Source of the DNA: Lichina pygmaea
Taxonomy: Eukaryota > Ascomycota > Lichinomycetes > Lichinales > Lichinaceae
NCBI GenBank assembly: GCA_963422465.1
Contig: OY730174.1
Location: forward strand, 1,860,001 to 1,924,000
Direction: 5' to 3'
DNA length: 64,000 bases
The notes beneath the pieces are model-generated. The model had not been told where the DNA came from. It made no database searches and saw only the letters and a program-made list of their open reading frames with translations. Below, piece after piece: positions 10,290-21,205 of this stretch (position 1 is its first letter; the number at the start of each line of letters is the position of its first letter). The position numbers were made by a program, and so were the translations under genes.

Positions 10290-11676
10290 CTTGAGACAGC
10301 TGTGCAGTGGCTCAGAGATTGGTTGGGGTTGTTTAGCTAGATGCTCTGTTCTCAGCTCTATAGTATATAGAGCTACTCTTGCTGTTCTTCTTGAAGACCA
10401 GTGAACAATTCTAGCAACCACTTGATTCTTTCCACCAAGCAGTCATCCTGAGCACACTGCTGGTAACATTCTCACACTGATGATAACTCAAGACTGGCAG
10501 AGTCTTGGTCCTCTGGCTGTAGATCCCAAGGAGTTATCAGAGCTTCTCAAGTGGTGTCCTTCACTGTTGGCATTCAATAGACTGGTCCTGGTGGAATGTT
10601 CAGTGTGTCTGGCTTATCTCCTTGCTTGCAGAGTTCTGGATTAGTGTCTGTGATGTTGCTAAAGCTTGGGAGAGTTTTCTTTCCTCTGTTCCTGTCTTCT
10701 AGCAGGCCCTGTCCCTGTTCTGGCTGCCGCTCTTCCTGAATTCTGGACTCACAGAAACAGCAAACAGGAAGAGGTTTCCTTGGTAGTGAGTGTCACCTTC
10801 CTGGTTGGGGAACCACTCCCAGACTTCCACCAAATCACATCTATTGTTGGAGCTTGTTCTTCCAGGGATGTTCCTGGTTTCTTTCTATAGTCTGGGTTCT
10901 TCTTGTCCTGGTAGGTTCTGTTCTGTCCTTTCTCAGTTCCTATGCAGGCTTCCTGCCCTGCACACATGTTCCAGTCACAACCCACTTCTGTTGTTGGTTT
11001 GGCCTCCAATTGGTGCCTGCTTTCTTCTGTGACTTCCTTGGTCCCCTGGCTAACATGGTGACAGTCTGACAGGGTTGTGCAGAGGTGTCCACAGGTTGTG
11101 GGTTGAGTGTGCCAGGTTCTGGTGCTGGTTCTTTGATTGTCAGTGGCCAGACTCAGTCTTCTTGGCTGGCTGCTGGCTTGTGCTCCTGATCCTGCTCTGG
11201 TTGTTCTGGCTCCCCCAACCTCTGGGCCCAACAGAGTGTTGCTACCAACTGAACAGCTGCTAGGTGTGAAGAGATTGGGACATGTTGATTGGTTGCTAAG
11301 ACTACAGCTCCTAGAGAGTGATCTATATAGCTGCTGGGGGGTCACGTGAGATACCACGTGACAGCGACCCCGGAAGTGAGCTGCCCCCTCTAATTTAGTG
11401 AGCTACTTGTAAAATCTAGTGACTGGGTAACTCCACCACATTAATACCACAAAATGTAGCAATTATCAACACTATAGTGCCAAACAATAGTGATTCTATT
11501 GAGGAGACTATTCAGAAGGCTATTGAGGATCTGGAAGCTGGTTATTTCAGCTCAATCCAGGCTGCAGCAACTGCCCTCCTATAGTTTTGCCCAAGATATA
11601 GCAACTCAAATCCTATGTGCAAATAGAGACACTACTGTGAACTGGCGGCTGGCTGGGGAATAAGTGTCTTGATTTG
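10290..11676. other. Spacer between the two chromovirus copies, unclassified repeat
   Basis: CpG-poor DNA between the outward-facing chromovirus 5' LTRs. I recognise no gene in 10290-11340. A minus-strand frame is open at 10749-11357, but it is S/T/Q-rich and matches no family I know. Two small palindromes stand out: AGCTCTATA/TATAGAGCT with a 3-nt loop near 10350, and GTCACGTG/CACGTGAC with a 6-nt loop at about 11339-11361. The right end holds the pogo-like remnant listed separately. Confidence 0.5.
11340..11670 (+). pseudogene. pogo/Fot1-like DNA transposon remnant
   Basis: A reading frame at about 11488-11582 gives SIEETIQKAIEDLEAGYFSS followed by IQAAATALL and a stop. This resembles the psq-type helix-turn-helix at the start of fungal pogo/Fot1 transposases. 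The rest of the transposase (DDE domain) is missing. The GTCACGTG...CACGTGAC palindrome just upstream, followed by AGCGACCCC, could be a terminal inverted repeat; I see no matching far end in the window. Family assignment rests on about 30 residues. Confidence 0.45.
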
Positions 11677-14385
11677 TGTCACGGTTCTGGCCCTGTTGCA
11701 TATCTGGCACAAGTCACACACCTTGCCGGCAAGTTCCATCTGCACTGTTGCCTGTTTGCTAGTCACACATCTTGGCAGTCAGAGATGGAAAACAGAACAC
11801 TTTCAGACACCAAATCCATGAGCTGGCCAGCTCTTCAAAGTTCTGGAAGCTTGCAAAGTGGGGAAAGTCCAAAGCCAACAAGACTCCTGATCTTCCTCTG
11901 GTTCCTGACCTGGAAACACAAGAAGGAATAGCCAAAACCTTTGAGGAAAAGACTAAAGCCTTCTCACAGCAGTTCTTTCCAAAAGCTCTAGTTCCAGAAC
12001 CAGGCTCAGAAAGCTCCCAGACTATCTCTGAGATACAGCTCTCCCAGGAGGTAACATGTGAAGAAGTGGAGCAAATTCTGGCCAAGAAGAAACCTTTCAC
12101 AGCAGGAGGGAGAGATAAGCTGCCAAATGTATTTCTGAGAGCTCTGGGGCCTAGGTTCTGCCAAGCTCTAGCTATTCTGACTTCAACATGCTGGAAACTG
12201 GAGTACTTCCCTGAAAGATTTAAGAGTGCAAAAACAGTCTGCTTGAGGAAACCTGGCAAGGGAACCTACAATCAAGCTAAAGCCTGGCACCCTATAGCTC
12301 TGCTAAACACAACAGGCAAGCTGATGGAAGCTATTGCTGCAGCCAGACTAAGCAAGATAGCAGAAGAAGCTGGACTATTGCCAGCTATCCAGATGGGCTT
12401 TAGGAAAGGAAGATCCACAGAAGCAGCACTTTTTCTTCTAACCTCCCAAGTGGAAAAAGTCTGGAAGAAAGGCATGGTTGTATCCCTACTCTCACTGGAT
12501 ATCTTAGAAGCCTATGACAGAGTTCTCCCCAAGATACTACAGCAAATTCTGAAAAGAAAAGGAATACCTGCCTGGCTAGCTTCCTGGATCTACTCCTTCT
12601 GTGATAAGCGCTCTACCACTCTTGTCTTTGATGATTCTGAGTCTTGTTCAATTCCTATTCATTGTGGAGTTCCTCAAGGTTCTCCATTATCCCCTATTCT
12701 TTTTCTATTCTACATTTCTGAATTGCATGAGACTGTGCATACTCCCTCTTCTGGTGTATCTGCCCTGGGGTTTACAGATGATACAAATCTGCTTGCTTTT
12801 GGTCACTCCTTGAAAAGTAACCTTCTGAAGTTAAAGAACACACACCTCAAATGTCTATCATAGACTGCAAGACATGGAATAGTCTTCTCTCCTGAGAAAT
12901 ATGAAATACTTCATTTTTCCAGAAGAAGATCAGACAATCTTCAGCTCAAGCTCAGACTGGGGAATGTGATTCTCAAACCAAAAGAAGAAGTGTGAGTACT
13001 TGGAGTGTACCTAGATGCAAAGCTCCACTGGCACAAACACCAGAGGATTATTCTTCAAAAAGCACAGAAAGCACTCTCTTCTCTTTCTAGAACTTCCTAT
13101 TCTACTTGGGGCTTTCCAGTTCACACATCACGTCTGGTGTACACTGCTATACTGAGATCTCTACTGAGCTATGCAGTGGGGATCTGGTTTAACCCTCTAA
13201 GAAAATTCTCCAATATCTCTTCTCTTGTTTCATTTCAAAACAGATGCCTAAGACTTATTGGGGGTGCCTTCAAAGCCACTCCTTCTTTTCTATTAGAGAG
13301 TGAGCTTTTTCTTCTACCTCTAGACCTATACTTTAAATTTCACACTGCCTGTTTTCTTTCTTCTATTCAAAACTCCCCTCTCAAATACTTTCTTGACAGT
13401 ATCTTTTCCACTATTTCCAGCTATGCCTCTCTCTTGAAGAAACCTTTAAAGGAATCCTCAACTATCTCTCCTAAGTGGAAATTCACTTGGTTAAGTCAAA
13501 TAACTACTAACCAGGCTAGTTCAAAGAAACAACTACAAAAGCTCTTTACTAAAGAGTGGGAAGACCAATGGGAAGAGAAGAAAAGAAGAAGCTATCCAGG
13601 CTGGCAGACTTTCTGTCAAAAGCCACACAAAAACAATCTGAAGCTCTACAAAGAGTTACAGAAAGCTGAGGCAAGTCTGCTACTGCAAATCAGGACTGGA
13701 AGAATTGGTCTGGCAAGTTTTCTTTTCAGAGCTGGAGTTCCTGACTTCCCTACCCCACTATGTGTGTGTGGCCAAGCAGAAGAAACTGCAAAACATATCA
13801 CCTCTTCATGCTCTCTTTATTCAAGACAAAGACAACAAGTTTCTTTTAATCCCCAAGACTTCACCACTATTATTTCAAACTCAGAGCTACTACAGAAGTT
13901 CTTGTACTGGTTTATGTCTTTGAAAAGACTAAACCAGTTTAATCTAGCTTTCAAACTCCACTATTCCCAATCCAATACCTAGATTCTCTTCTCTTACCAG
14001 AAACTTCAAGATTCCTTTTGTTACATTCTCTAGTCACACCCTGCCTTCAGTTTTTATCCCTTCAAAGGTTTTCTGAAGGAGTTCACTATTAGCTAGAAGA
14101 TCTGCATGGCTGTAAAGCTACTACCAGTGTAAGAATCAAATAAAATAAAAATAAAAAAAGTCACACACCTTGCCAGGAAGTTCCATCTGCACTGTTGCCT
14201 GTTTGCTCTGCTGTATCCCCTGCCTATAAGAACTTCTCCTGCTCCCCCAGCTTCTCTTCTTCTTCTCTTTTTCTTCCTTGTCTTTCGTCTTGTACATCAA
14301 TCCAAGTCTCAAGTCTCAAGCCAAGTCAGGTCAAGGTTACTGAATCAGTTAGGCTTGAGTTCTGCTCTGCCATTGCCTTGTCACA
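11677..14385 (+). repeat. 5' LTR of chromovirus copy 2, split by a LINE
   Basis: LTR sequence occupies 11677-11776 and 14159-14385, about 311 bp without the LINE, starting TGTCACGGTTCTGG and ending at GTCACA. The TATA-type box TATAAG is at 14225-14230 and is followed by a C/T-rich tract. The U3 segment AGTCACACACCTTGCC...CCTGTTTGCT is present twice, once on each side of the LINE. Confidence 0.85.
11777..14158 (+). mobile_element. Tad-like LINE copy 2 (subfamily A), 5'-truncated
   Basis: A 2.38-kb LINE inserted in the 5' LTR of chromovirus copy 2, with a 16-bp TSD of two mismatches (11761-11776 and 14159-14174). It starts inside ORF2 upstream of the RT and runs to the tail CCAGTGTAAGAATCAAAT plus A-rich. 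The RT frame is open at 11780-12860. TAG at 12861-12863 replaces a Trp found in other copies. TGA at 12993-12995 is shared with copies 1 and 3. After it the C-terminal 325 residues are open to 13982. Motif C reads FTDD rather than FADD and motif A reads LDILEAYDRV, so this RT looks inactive. Confidence 0.9.
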
Positions 14386-14396
14386 CTACGAAAGAC
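14280..14396 (+). promoter_or_regulatory. Candidate self-priming site of chromovirus copy 2
   Basis: The nine bases ACGAAAGAC at 14388-14396 start two bases after the LTR, where a primer-binding site belongs. They are the exact complement of GTCTTTCGT at 14280-14288 inside the LTR. The usual TGG start of a tRNA primer site is absent. Tf1/sushi elements are known to prime from the folded 5' end of their own RNA, and this arrangement fits. The transcription start near 14280 is inferred. Confidence 0.5.
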
Positions 14397-17300
14397 CTAC
14401 CCAACCATAACACACTTCACCAAGCTATGTTCACATCCTTGTCATATCTCAACAACCAGACCAAGCCATGCCAGTTGCTGGAAATGACAAATTCCTTTGC
14501 AACATGTTTGCAGAGTTCATGCGAATTCAAGCTACTAACACTACTCCCAAGTCCAAGTCTGAACACACTGCTGACCCAGAGATCTTCATTGGTGATGGTG
14601 GAAACACAGAAATCACGCATGAGAAGCTTGAGAGCTTCATCATGTCACTGTCACTCAAGATGATGCTCAACACTGACTGGTACCCCACAGAAATATCGCA
14701 GATTGCGTACATCTTTTCACACACGACTGGCACTGCGCAGTCCTACATCTCAGCTAAGATCACAGCTGGCCAGTACATTGACTGGCACAACATTGTCCAA
14801 GATCTCCAGAACACCTTCTCTAACCCAGACCCAGAGTTCCTAGCTCAGAGAAAGCTCATCACCTTGCGTCAGGCCAACTGTTCCTTTACTGAGTTCTTCA
14901 CAGAGTTCAATCAGTATGCTCCACACACAGAATTCAACAACAAGGCCTTGAAGTACTATCTTTGATGCACTATCTCTGAAGAGCTTGCCAAGCAGCTTGT
15001 CAGTATCAACCTCAAGGACATCAGCTATCAGAAGCTTGTTGAGGAATGCCAGCTGCAGGACAACCAGTTGCGTGCCACTTCTGCCAACTCTTGCCGTCCA
15101 CGTCAAGCACCTCCCACCCAAGCCTCAGTTCCACAGTCAGGGTTCATCAAGCCAGCCTTCACGCCACAGCCACCAAGTTCTACTATGGATCTCAGCCACT
15201 CTAAGCTGACACCAGAAGAGTGAGAACATCACTGAAGCAAAGGTCTCTGCTTCTACTGTAGGAACCAAGGTCATGTCTCAACCTTCTGTCCAGTGAAAAG
15301 CATGCCTGTTGTTGCCACCACCACAACCAACACTAAGTCTGCCACTGTTGAGACTACTCCAGAGTCGGAAAACAAGTAGTCCTTGGTTATTGTCACGCCC
15401 AAGAACATGAAAAGGATCTCCATGTTGGCTATCTGTCTCCAGACCAGCAGTTAGACAGCAAGTGCTTGTTTCTTCCTTGTATCCTAGATGGGAAATTCAA
15501 GTGCAATACTCTCATCAACTCTGGCTGTTCAGCATTTAGCTGTATTGGTGCTTCCTTTGCGCAATCCCTTCACCAAGAACCTCTCCTCTACCCACACACA
15601 TTGTGATTGTTTGATGGCAAGATGTCACAAACCACACATCTCGCCAAGACAATCATGACCACAGCACATGGCATGCACCAGGAGGAAGTCTCTCTCTTTG
15701 TGTCTCCTGGCCTTCACTATGATGTGATTCTGGGGATGCTATGGCTCCAGAAGCACAGGCCACATATTGATTAGACAAACACCTCAATCATGTTCAAGTC
15801 AGATCACTGCTGATCCACATGCCTCAAGTCAAACAATGGCTATCCAATCTCTTTGGATCTTGAAGCCAAGACGTCTGCTGGAAAGCCTCAGGATCCTAAG
15901 CCCCTTTCTGCCACGCTAATCCCCATCAATGCTACCGTATTTTCTCTCCTTGCTGCCAAGCCAGATCACCAGGTGTTCAGTGTTTCTCTGAGAGACATTG
16001 AGCAGGTGTTGAAGCCAAAGAAGTGTGTGGATCCTGCCACACTTCTCCCTGCTCAGTACCACAAGTTCCTGGATGTCTTCAGCAAGGATGATGCTGACAA
16101 GCTTCCTTCTACACCCAGGAGTTGACCACAAGATCAAGATAGAACCAGGAATCCAGGTACCCTCTGGACCTCTGTACAGCATAAGCAGAGAAGAACTTGA
16201 AGTTCTCAAGAAGTACCTGACAGAGAATCTGAACAAGGACTTCATTCAAGCATCTTCATCACCTGCTGCTGCACCAGTCCTTTTTGTCAAGAAGCCAGAA
16301 GGTGGATTGTGTTTCTGTGTAGACTACAGAGCACTCAACACCATCACCATCAAGAACTGTTACCCCCTGCCACTGATCCAGGAGATATTGGACCAGCTTT
16401 GCAAAACTGTGTGGTACACCAAGCTTAACATTGTTGGTGCCTTCAACTGTATCTGGATGAAGGAAGGTGAAGAATGGAAGACTGTGTTCCGCACACGCTC
16501 AGGCCTCTACAAATACCTTGTCATGCCCTTTGGTCTTGCCAATACTCCAAGCATGTTCCAGAACTACATCAATGATATTTTGAGACCTGACATCCTTGAT
16601 GTCTTTGGCACTGCCTATGTGGATGACATCCTTATCTACAGTCAGACACTCAAGAAACACCAGAAGCATGTCAAGCTTGTTCTCAGTCAACTACAAGATG
16701 CAAGCCTGCAAGTTGACATCTCCAAGTGTGACTTTGAAGTGCATCAAGTCAAGTACCTTGGCCTTATCATTCAGTCTGCCACTGAAGACAGCTGACCTGG
16801 ATCTGTGAGTATGGACCCAGCCAAGACTGATACCATCAAGGAGTGGAAGTCTCCTGCCAGTCTCAAGGAAGTGCAGAGCTTCATTACTTTTGCAAACTTC
16901 TACCGCTGGTTTATCAAAGACTTTGCCAAGCTTGCATCCCTGCTCACAGCTCTGACCAAGAAGAATGTTGCCTTCAAGTGGGAAACCCCAGAGCAGTGCT
17001 TGTTTGAAAGCATCAAGAAAGTGTTCAGCACTGCACCCATCCTGCAGCACTTTGATCTGGAGAAAGAGTGTGTTGTTGAGACTGACACTTCTGACTACAT
17101 CTCTGGTGCTGTCCTGTCACAGCCAGACCATGAAGGAGTTCTACACCCTGTTGCCTTCTTGTCACACCACCACCTGCCAGCAGAATGCAACTACAAGATC
17201 TACGATAAGGAGTTGCTGGCAATTGTCTGTACTTTTGAAGAATAGTGAGCAGAGCTTGAAGAATCTCCAGAACCTGTCAAGGTGATCTCTGATCATAAGA

Positions 17301-19136
17301 ACTTGGAGTACTTCATGTCATCAAAGTGCCTTTCCCACTGTCAAGCCTGTTGGAGCAAGTTCTTGTCACACTTTAATTTCAAGATCAGCTACTGTCCAGG
17401 CAGTCAGTGCAAGGCCAATGCCCTCACTCAACATTCCCAAGACCTCCTGTCAGACAGTGATCCCTGTCAAGACTTCATGGAGCAAGTTATCCTTAAGCCC
17501 AAGAATCTTGCATATTCAGAGGTTCAAGTCAAGCCCATCCAGATCCTGATATGTTCAGAAGCTGCACCAGTTGACACTGAACCTGATGCTACACCTTTTT
17601 CAGACATTATCTAAGCTACCTATAACAACCTTGCTAAAGGTGATCCAGTGGCAACAGTGTCACAGATGCTAAGGGATAGTGTCAGGCACAGTCGAGAAGT
17701 CTCTCTCAGACTACAGCTTGGAAAATAACTGTCTCTTCTACAAGAACTGACTCTGGATCCCTGAGAACAATAAGCTACACCTACACCTGTTCCAAGAAGT
17801 CCATGACCAAGCAATAGCTGGCCACACTGGGATTGCCAAGACCTATAATCTTCTGTCTTGTTGGTACTATTAGCCAAAGATAGTGAACATCATACAGCAG
17901 TACATCAGGAATTGTCATGTCTGCTCTCGAGCAAAGCCTGCCTGTGATCACTAAGGAGAGCTGCTGTCTCTTCCCATGCCTCAGCAATGTTGGCAGGATC
18001 TGGCTATAGATTTCATTACTGACTTGCCCAAGTCAAGAGATACCTGCTTCCATGGTGCCAAGCACATCTGGGTCATCACTGACTGTCTCACCAAAGAACA
18101 CCACTTTGTGCTATGTGCTGAGATGACAACCTTGCATCTTATCTGGATGTTCATCCAGTTTGTTGTCTGTACCCATGGCTTACCCAGAAGCATTGTCTCA
18201 GACAGAGGAGGTCAGTTTGTCAGCTTATTCTGGAAAGCACTCTGTGCCCATCTTGACATCATGCTACAACTATCCTCAGGACACCACCCAGAGATAGATG
18301 GTCAGACAGAACAAGAAAATCAGGAGCTTGAACGCTACCTGAGATCCTATGTCAACTATCTCCAAGATGACTGGGTCTAATAGCTTCCTCTGGCAGAGTT
18401 CATGTAGAACAACTCCCAGTCTGATTCCTCTGGCATGTCACTGTTCTTTGCCAACAAAGGGTTCCATCCACAGCTCAGCATCACACCCACAAGTGAAGTC
18501 TGCAACCAAGATGCTATGGAAATCTCTGGAGAAATGATGCAGATTCTGGAACAGTTGTAAGCTGAACTCCGACTATCCCAGGAAGCTCAAGCTCACACCA
18601 CCAATTTACATCAAGTCCTGTCACTGTCCTATCAAACTGGAGATCTTGTTTAGCTGAATGCCGAGAACATCAGGACACGCCGCCCATGCAAAAAGCTTGA
18701 CAACAAGTGGATTAGATTATTCAAGGTGTTGAAGACAGTCGGAAGCTGTGCCTGTCATCTGGAGCTTCCACACACTCTCAAGATCCACCCTATTTTTCAC
18801 GTTTCCCTTCTACGTCTGACACCTGCTAATCCTATCCCTGGCCAATCAAATGAACACCCTGGCCCTGTCATTGGTCAAGACACAGATGAAGAGTTCCAGG
18901 TTGAAGAAATCCTTGACTCTAAGCCAGCAACGTCTTGACAGAAGTTCAAGTACCTGGTCAAATAGTCTGGATAGCCAATTGAAGATGCCACTGAAGAGCC
19001 TATTGAGTATCTTGACAACACCAAAGACACCATCTACAACTTCCATGAGAAATACCCAAGGAAACCACAGCCACAGAACTACACCCATAAGTGGCCTGAG
19101 GCTCACAGGAGTTTGCCATGTGAAGGAGAGGGGTAA

Positions 19137-19455
19137 TGTCACGGTTCTGGCCCAGTTGCATATCTGGCACAAGTCACGCACCTTGCCGGGAAGTTCCATC
19201 TGCACTGTTTGCCTGTATGCTCCGCCGTTGCCGGGAAGTCCCATCTGCACTGTTTACCTGTTTGCTCCGCTGTTGCCTGATCCCCTGCCTATAAGAACTT
19301 CTCCTGCTCCCCCAGCTTCTTCTCTTCTTCTTTTCTCTTTTCCTTCCTTGTCTTTTGTCTTGTACGTCAATCCAAGTCTCAAGTCTCAAGCCAAGTCAGG
19401 TCAAGGTTACCGAATCAGTTAGGCTCAAGTTCTGCTCTGCCATTGCCTCGTCACA
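19137..19455 (+). repeat. 3' LTR of chromovirus copy 2
   Basis: A 319-bp LTR running TGTCACGGTTCTGG...CGTCACA. It contains an imperfect tandem duplication of about 45 bp upstream of the CCTATAAG box. The purine tract precedes it directly. On its right it abuts LINE sequence at 19456. Confidence 0.9.
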
Positions 19456-21205
19456 ATAAGAGAGGAAATATTAGAAGATTTTCTTAGAGGATTGAACCAG
19501 ATCCCCACTGCATAGCTCAGTAAGGATCTGAGTATTTTTTATTTATTTTTATTTGATTCTTACACTGGTAGTAACTTTACAGCTATGCAGATCTTCTAGC
19601 TAATAGTGAACTCCTTCAGAAAACCTTTGAAGGGATAAAAACTGAAGGCAGGGTGTGACTAGGGAATGTAACAAAAGGAATCTTGAAGTTTCTGGAAAAG
19701 AAGAGAATCTAGGTATTAGATTGGGAATAGTGGAGTTTGAAAGCTAGATTGAACTGGTTTAGTCTTTTCAAAGACATAAACCAGTACAAGAACTTCTGTA
19801 GTAGCTCTGGGTTTGAAATAATAGTGGTGAAGTCTTGGGGATTAAAAGAGACTTGTTGTCTTTGTCTTGAATAAAGAGAGCATGAAGAGGTGATATGTTT
19901 TGCAGTTTCTTCTGCTTGGCCACACACACATAGTGGGGTAGGGAAGTCAGGAACTCCAGCTCTGAAAAGAAAACTTGCCAGACCATGGATCTGAGTATTG
20001 CAGTATACACAAGACATGATGTGAGGACTGGGAAACCCCAAGTAGAATATGAAGTTCTGGAGAGAGGAGAGTGCTTTCTGGACTTTTTGAAGAATAATTC
20101 TCTGGTGCTTATGCCAGTGGAGTTTTGCATCCAGGTACACTCCTAGTACTCACACTTCTTCTTTTGGTCTTAGAATCACATTCCCCAGTCTGAGCTTAAG
20201 CTGAAGATTGTCTGATCTTCTTCTGGAAAAATGAAGTATTTCATATTTCTCAGGAGAGAAAACCATTCCATGTCTTGCAGCCCATGATAGACATTTGAGG
20301 TGTATGTTCTTCAACTTCAGAAGGTCGCTTTTTAGGGAGTGTCCAAATGCAAGCAGATTTGTATCATCTGCAAATCCCAGAGCAGAAACACCAGTGGAAG
20401 GAGAATGTACAGTTTCATGTAGTTCAGAAATATAAAATAGAAAAAGAATAGGAGATAAAGGGGAACCTTGGGGAACTCCACAGTGAATAGGAATAGAGGA
20501 AGACTCAGAGTCATCAAACACAAGAGTGGTAGAGCGACTGGTGCAGAAAGAGGAAATCCAGGAAGATATCCAGAGAGGAATTCCTTTTCTCTCTAGGATT
20601 TGTTGGAGGATCTTAGGTAGAACTCTATCATAGGCTCCTGAGATATCCAGAGTAGAGATGCAACCATGCCTTCCTTCCAGACTTTTTCCACTTGGGAGGT
20701 CAGGAGGAAGAGTGCTGATTCAGTTGATCTTCCTTTTCTGAAGCCCATCTGGATTTCTGGCAAAAGTTTAGCTTCTTCTGCTACCTTGCTTAGCCTGGCT
20801 GCTGTAATAGCTTCTATCAGCTTGCCAGTTGTGTTGAGCAAAGCTATAGGGCGCCAGGCTTTGGCTTGGTTATAGCTTCCTTTGCCAGGTTTTCTTACAC
20901 AGACTGTCTTTGCATTCTTGAACCTCTCAGGAAAGTATTCCAGTCTCCAGCATGTTGATGTGAGAATAGCTATAGCTTGGCAGAACTTGAGACCCAGAGT
21001 TTTCAGAAATCCATTTGGCAGCTTATCTTTTCCCCCTGCTGTAAAAGGTTTCTTCTTGTTTAGGATTTACTCCACTTCTTCAGCTGTAACCTCCTGGGAG
21101 AGCTGGATCTCTGGAGTACTCTGGGATCTCTCTGTACTTGATTCTGGGGTGAGTGCTTTGGGAAAGAACTGGGCTGAGAATGCTTTTGTCTTCTCCTCAA
21201 AGGTT
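19456..21205 (-). mobile_element. Tad-like LINE copy 3 (subfamily A), truncated and interrupted
   Basis: A minus-strand LINE in two pieces, 19456-19534 and 19987-21205, split by a nested LINE. Its 3' end was lost at the junction with the chromovirus 3' LTR. Its 5' truncation point (about 21205) lies inside the NLR coding sequence. RT motifs are recognisable: GVPQGSPLSP and ALGFADDTN (FADD intact). TGA at 20150-20152 sits at the same codon as in copies 1 and 2. A small internal deletion near motif A shifts the frame. Confidence 0.85.
19535..19986 (-). mobile_element. 452-bp 5'-truncated LINE nested in LINE copy 3
   Basis: A 3'-end fragment of a subfamily A LINE: the A-rich tail (T-rich on plus at 19535-19555), the 3' UTR and the last 100 or so ORF2 codons, including CGQAEETAKHITSSC. 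It is flanked by the 11-bp TSD GGATCTGAGTA (19524-19534 and 19987-19997), which is LINE sequence of the host copy. A LINE therefore inserted into an existing LINE. Confidence 0.85.

Larger units (their letters stand above)
11677..19455 (+). mobile_element. Ty3/Gypsy chromovirus copy 2 (complete layout, broken)
   Basis: LTR retrotransposon fossil with both LTRs. Parts in order: 5' LTR (split by a LINE), primer-binding region 14386-14400, gag about 14468-15370 ending in a CCHC zinc knuckle region, protease about 15420-15810, RT about 16025-16795, RNase H about 16805-17250, integrase about 17640-18620, and a chromodomain about 18885-19085 (FQVEEILDS, KFKYLVK, EPIEYLDN). A purine tract (GAAGGAGAGGGG) lies just before the 3' LTR. 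The chromodomain and apparent self-priming place it with Tf1/sushi-type chromoviruses. It carries several breaks. LTR divergence (about seven transitions over about 165 aligned bp) and CpG loss say it is not recent. No matching 5-bp TSD is seen. Confidence 0.9.

Noticed and set aside
11672-19460. Target-site duplication for chromovirus copy 2
   Set aside because: The five bases outside the LTRs (ATTTG and ATAAG) do not match, so I claim none.
19456-21205. Reading LINE copy 3 as scrambled by inversion or deletion
   Set aside because: The GGATCTGAGTA target duplication explains the order simply as a truncated LINE inserted in a LINE.
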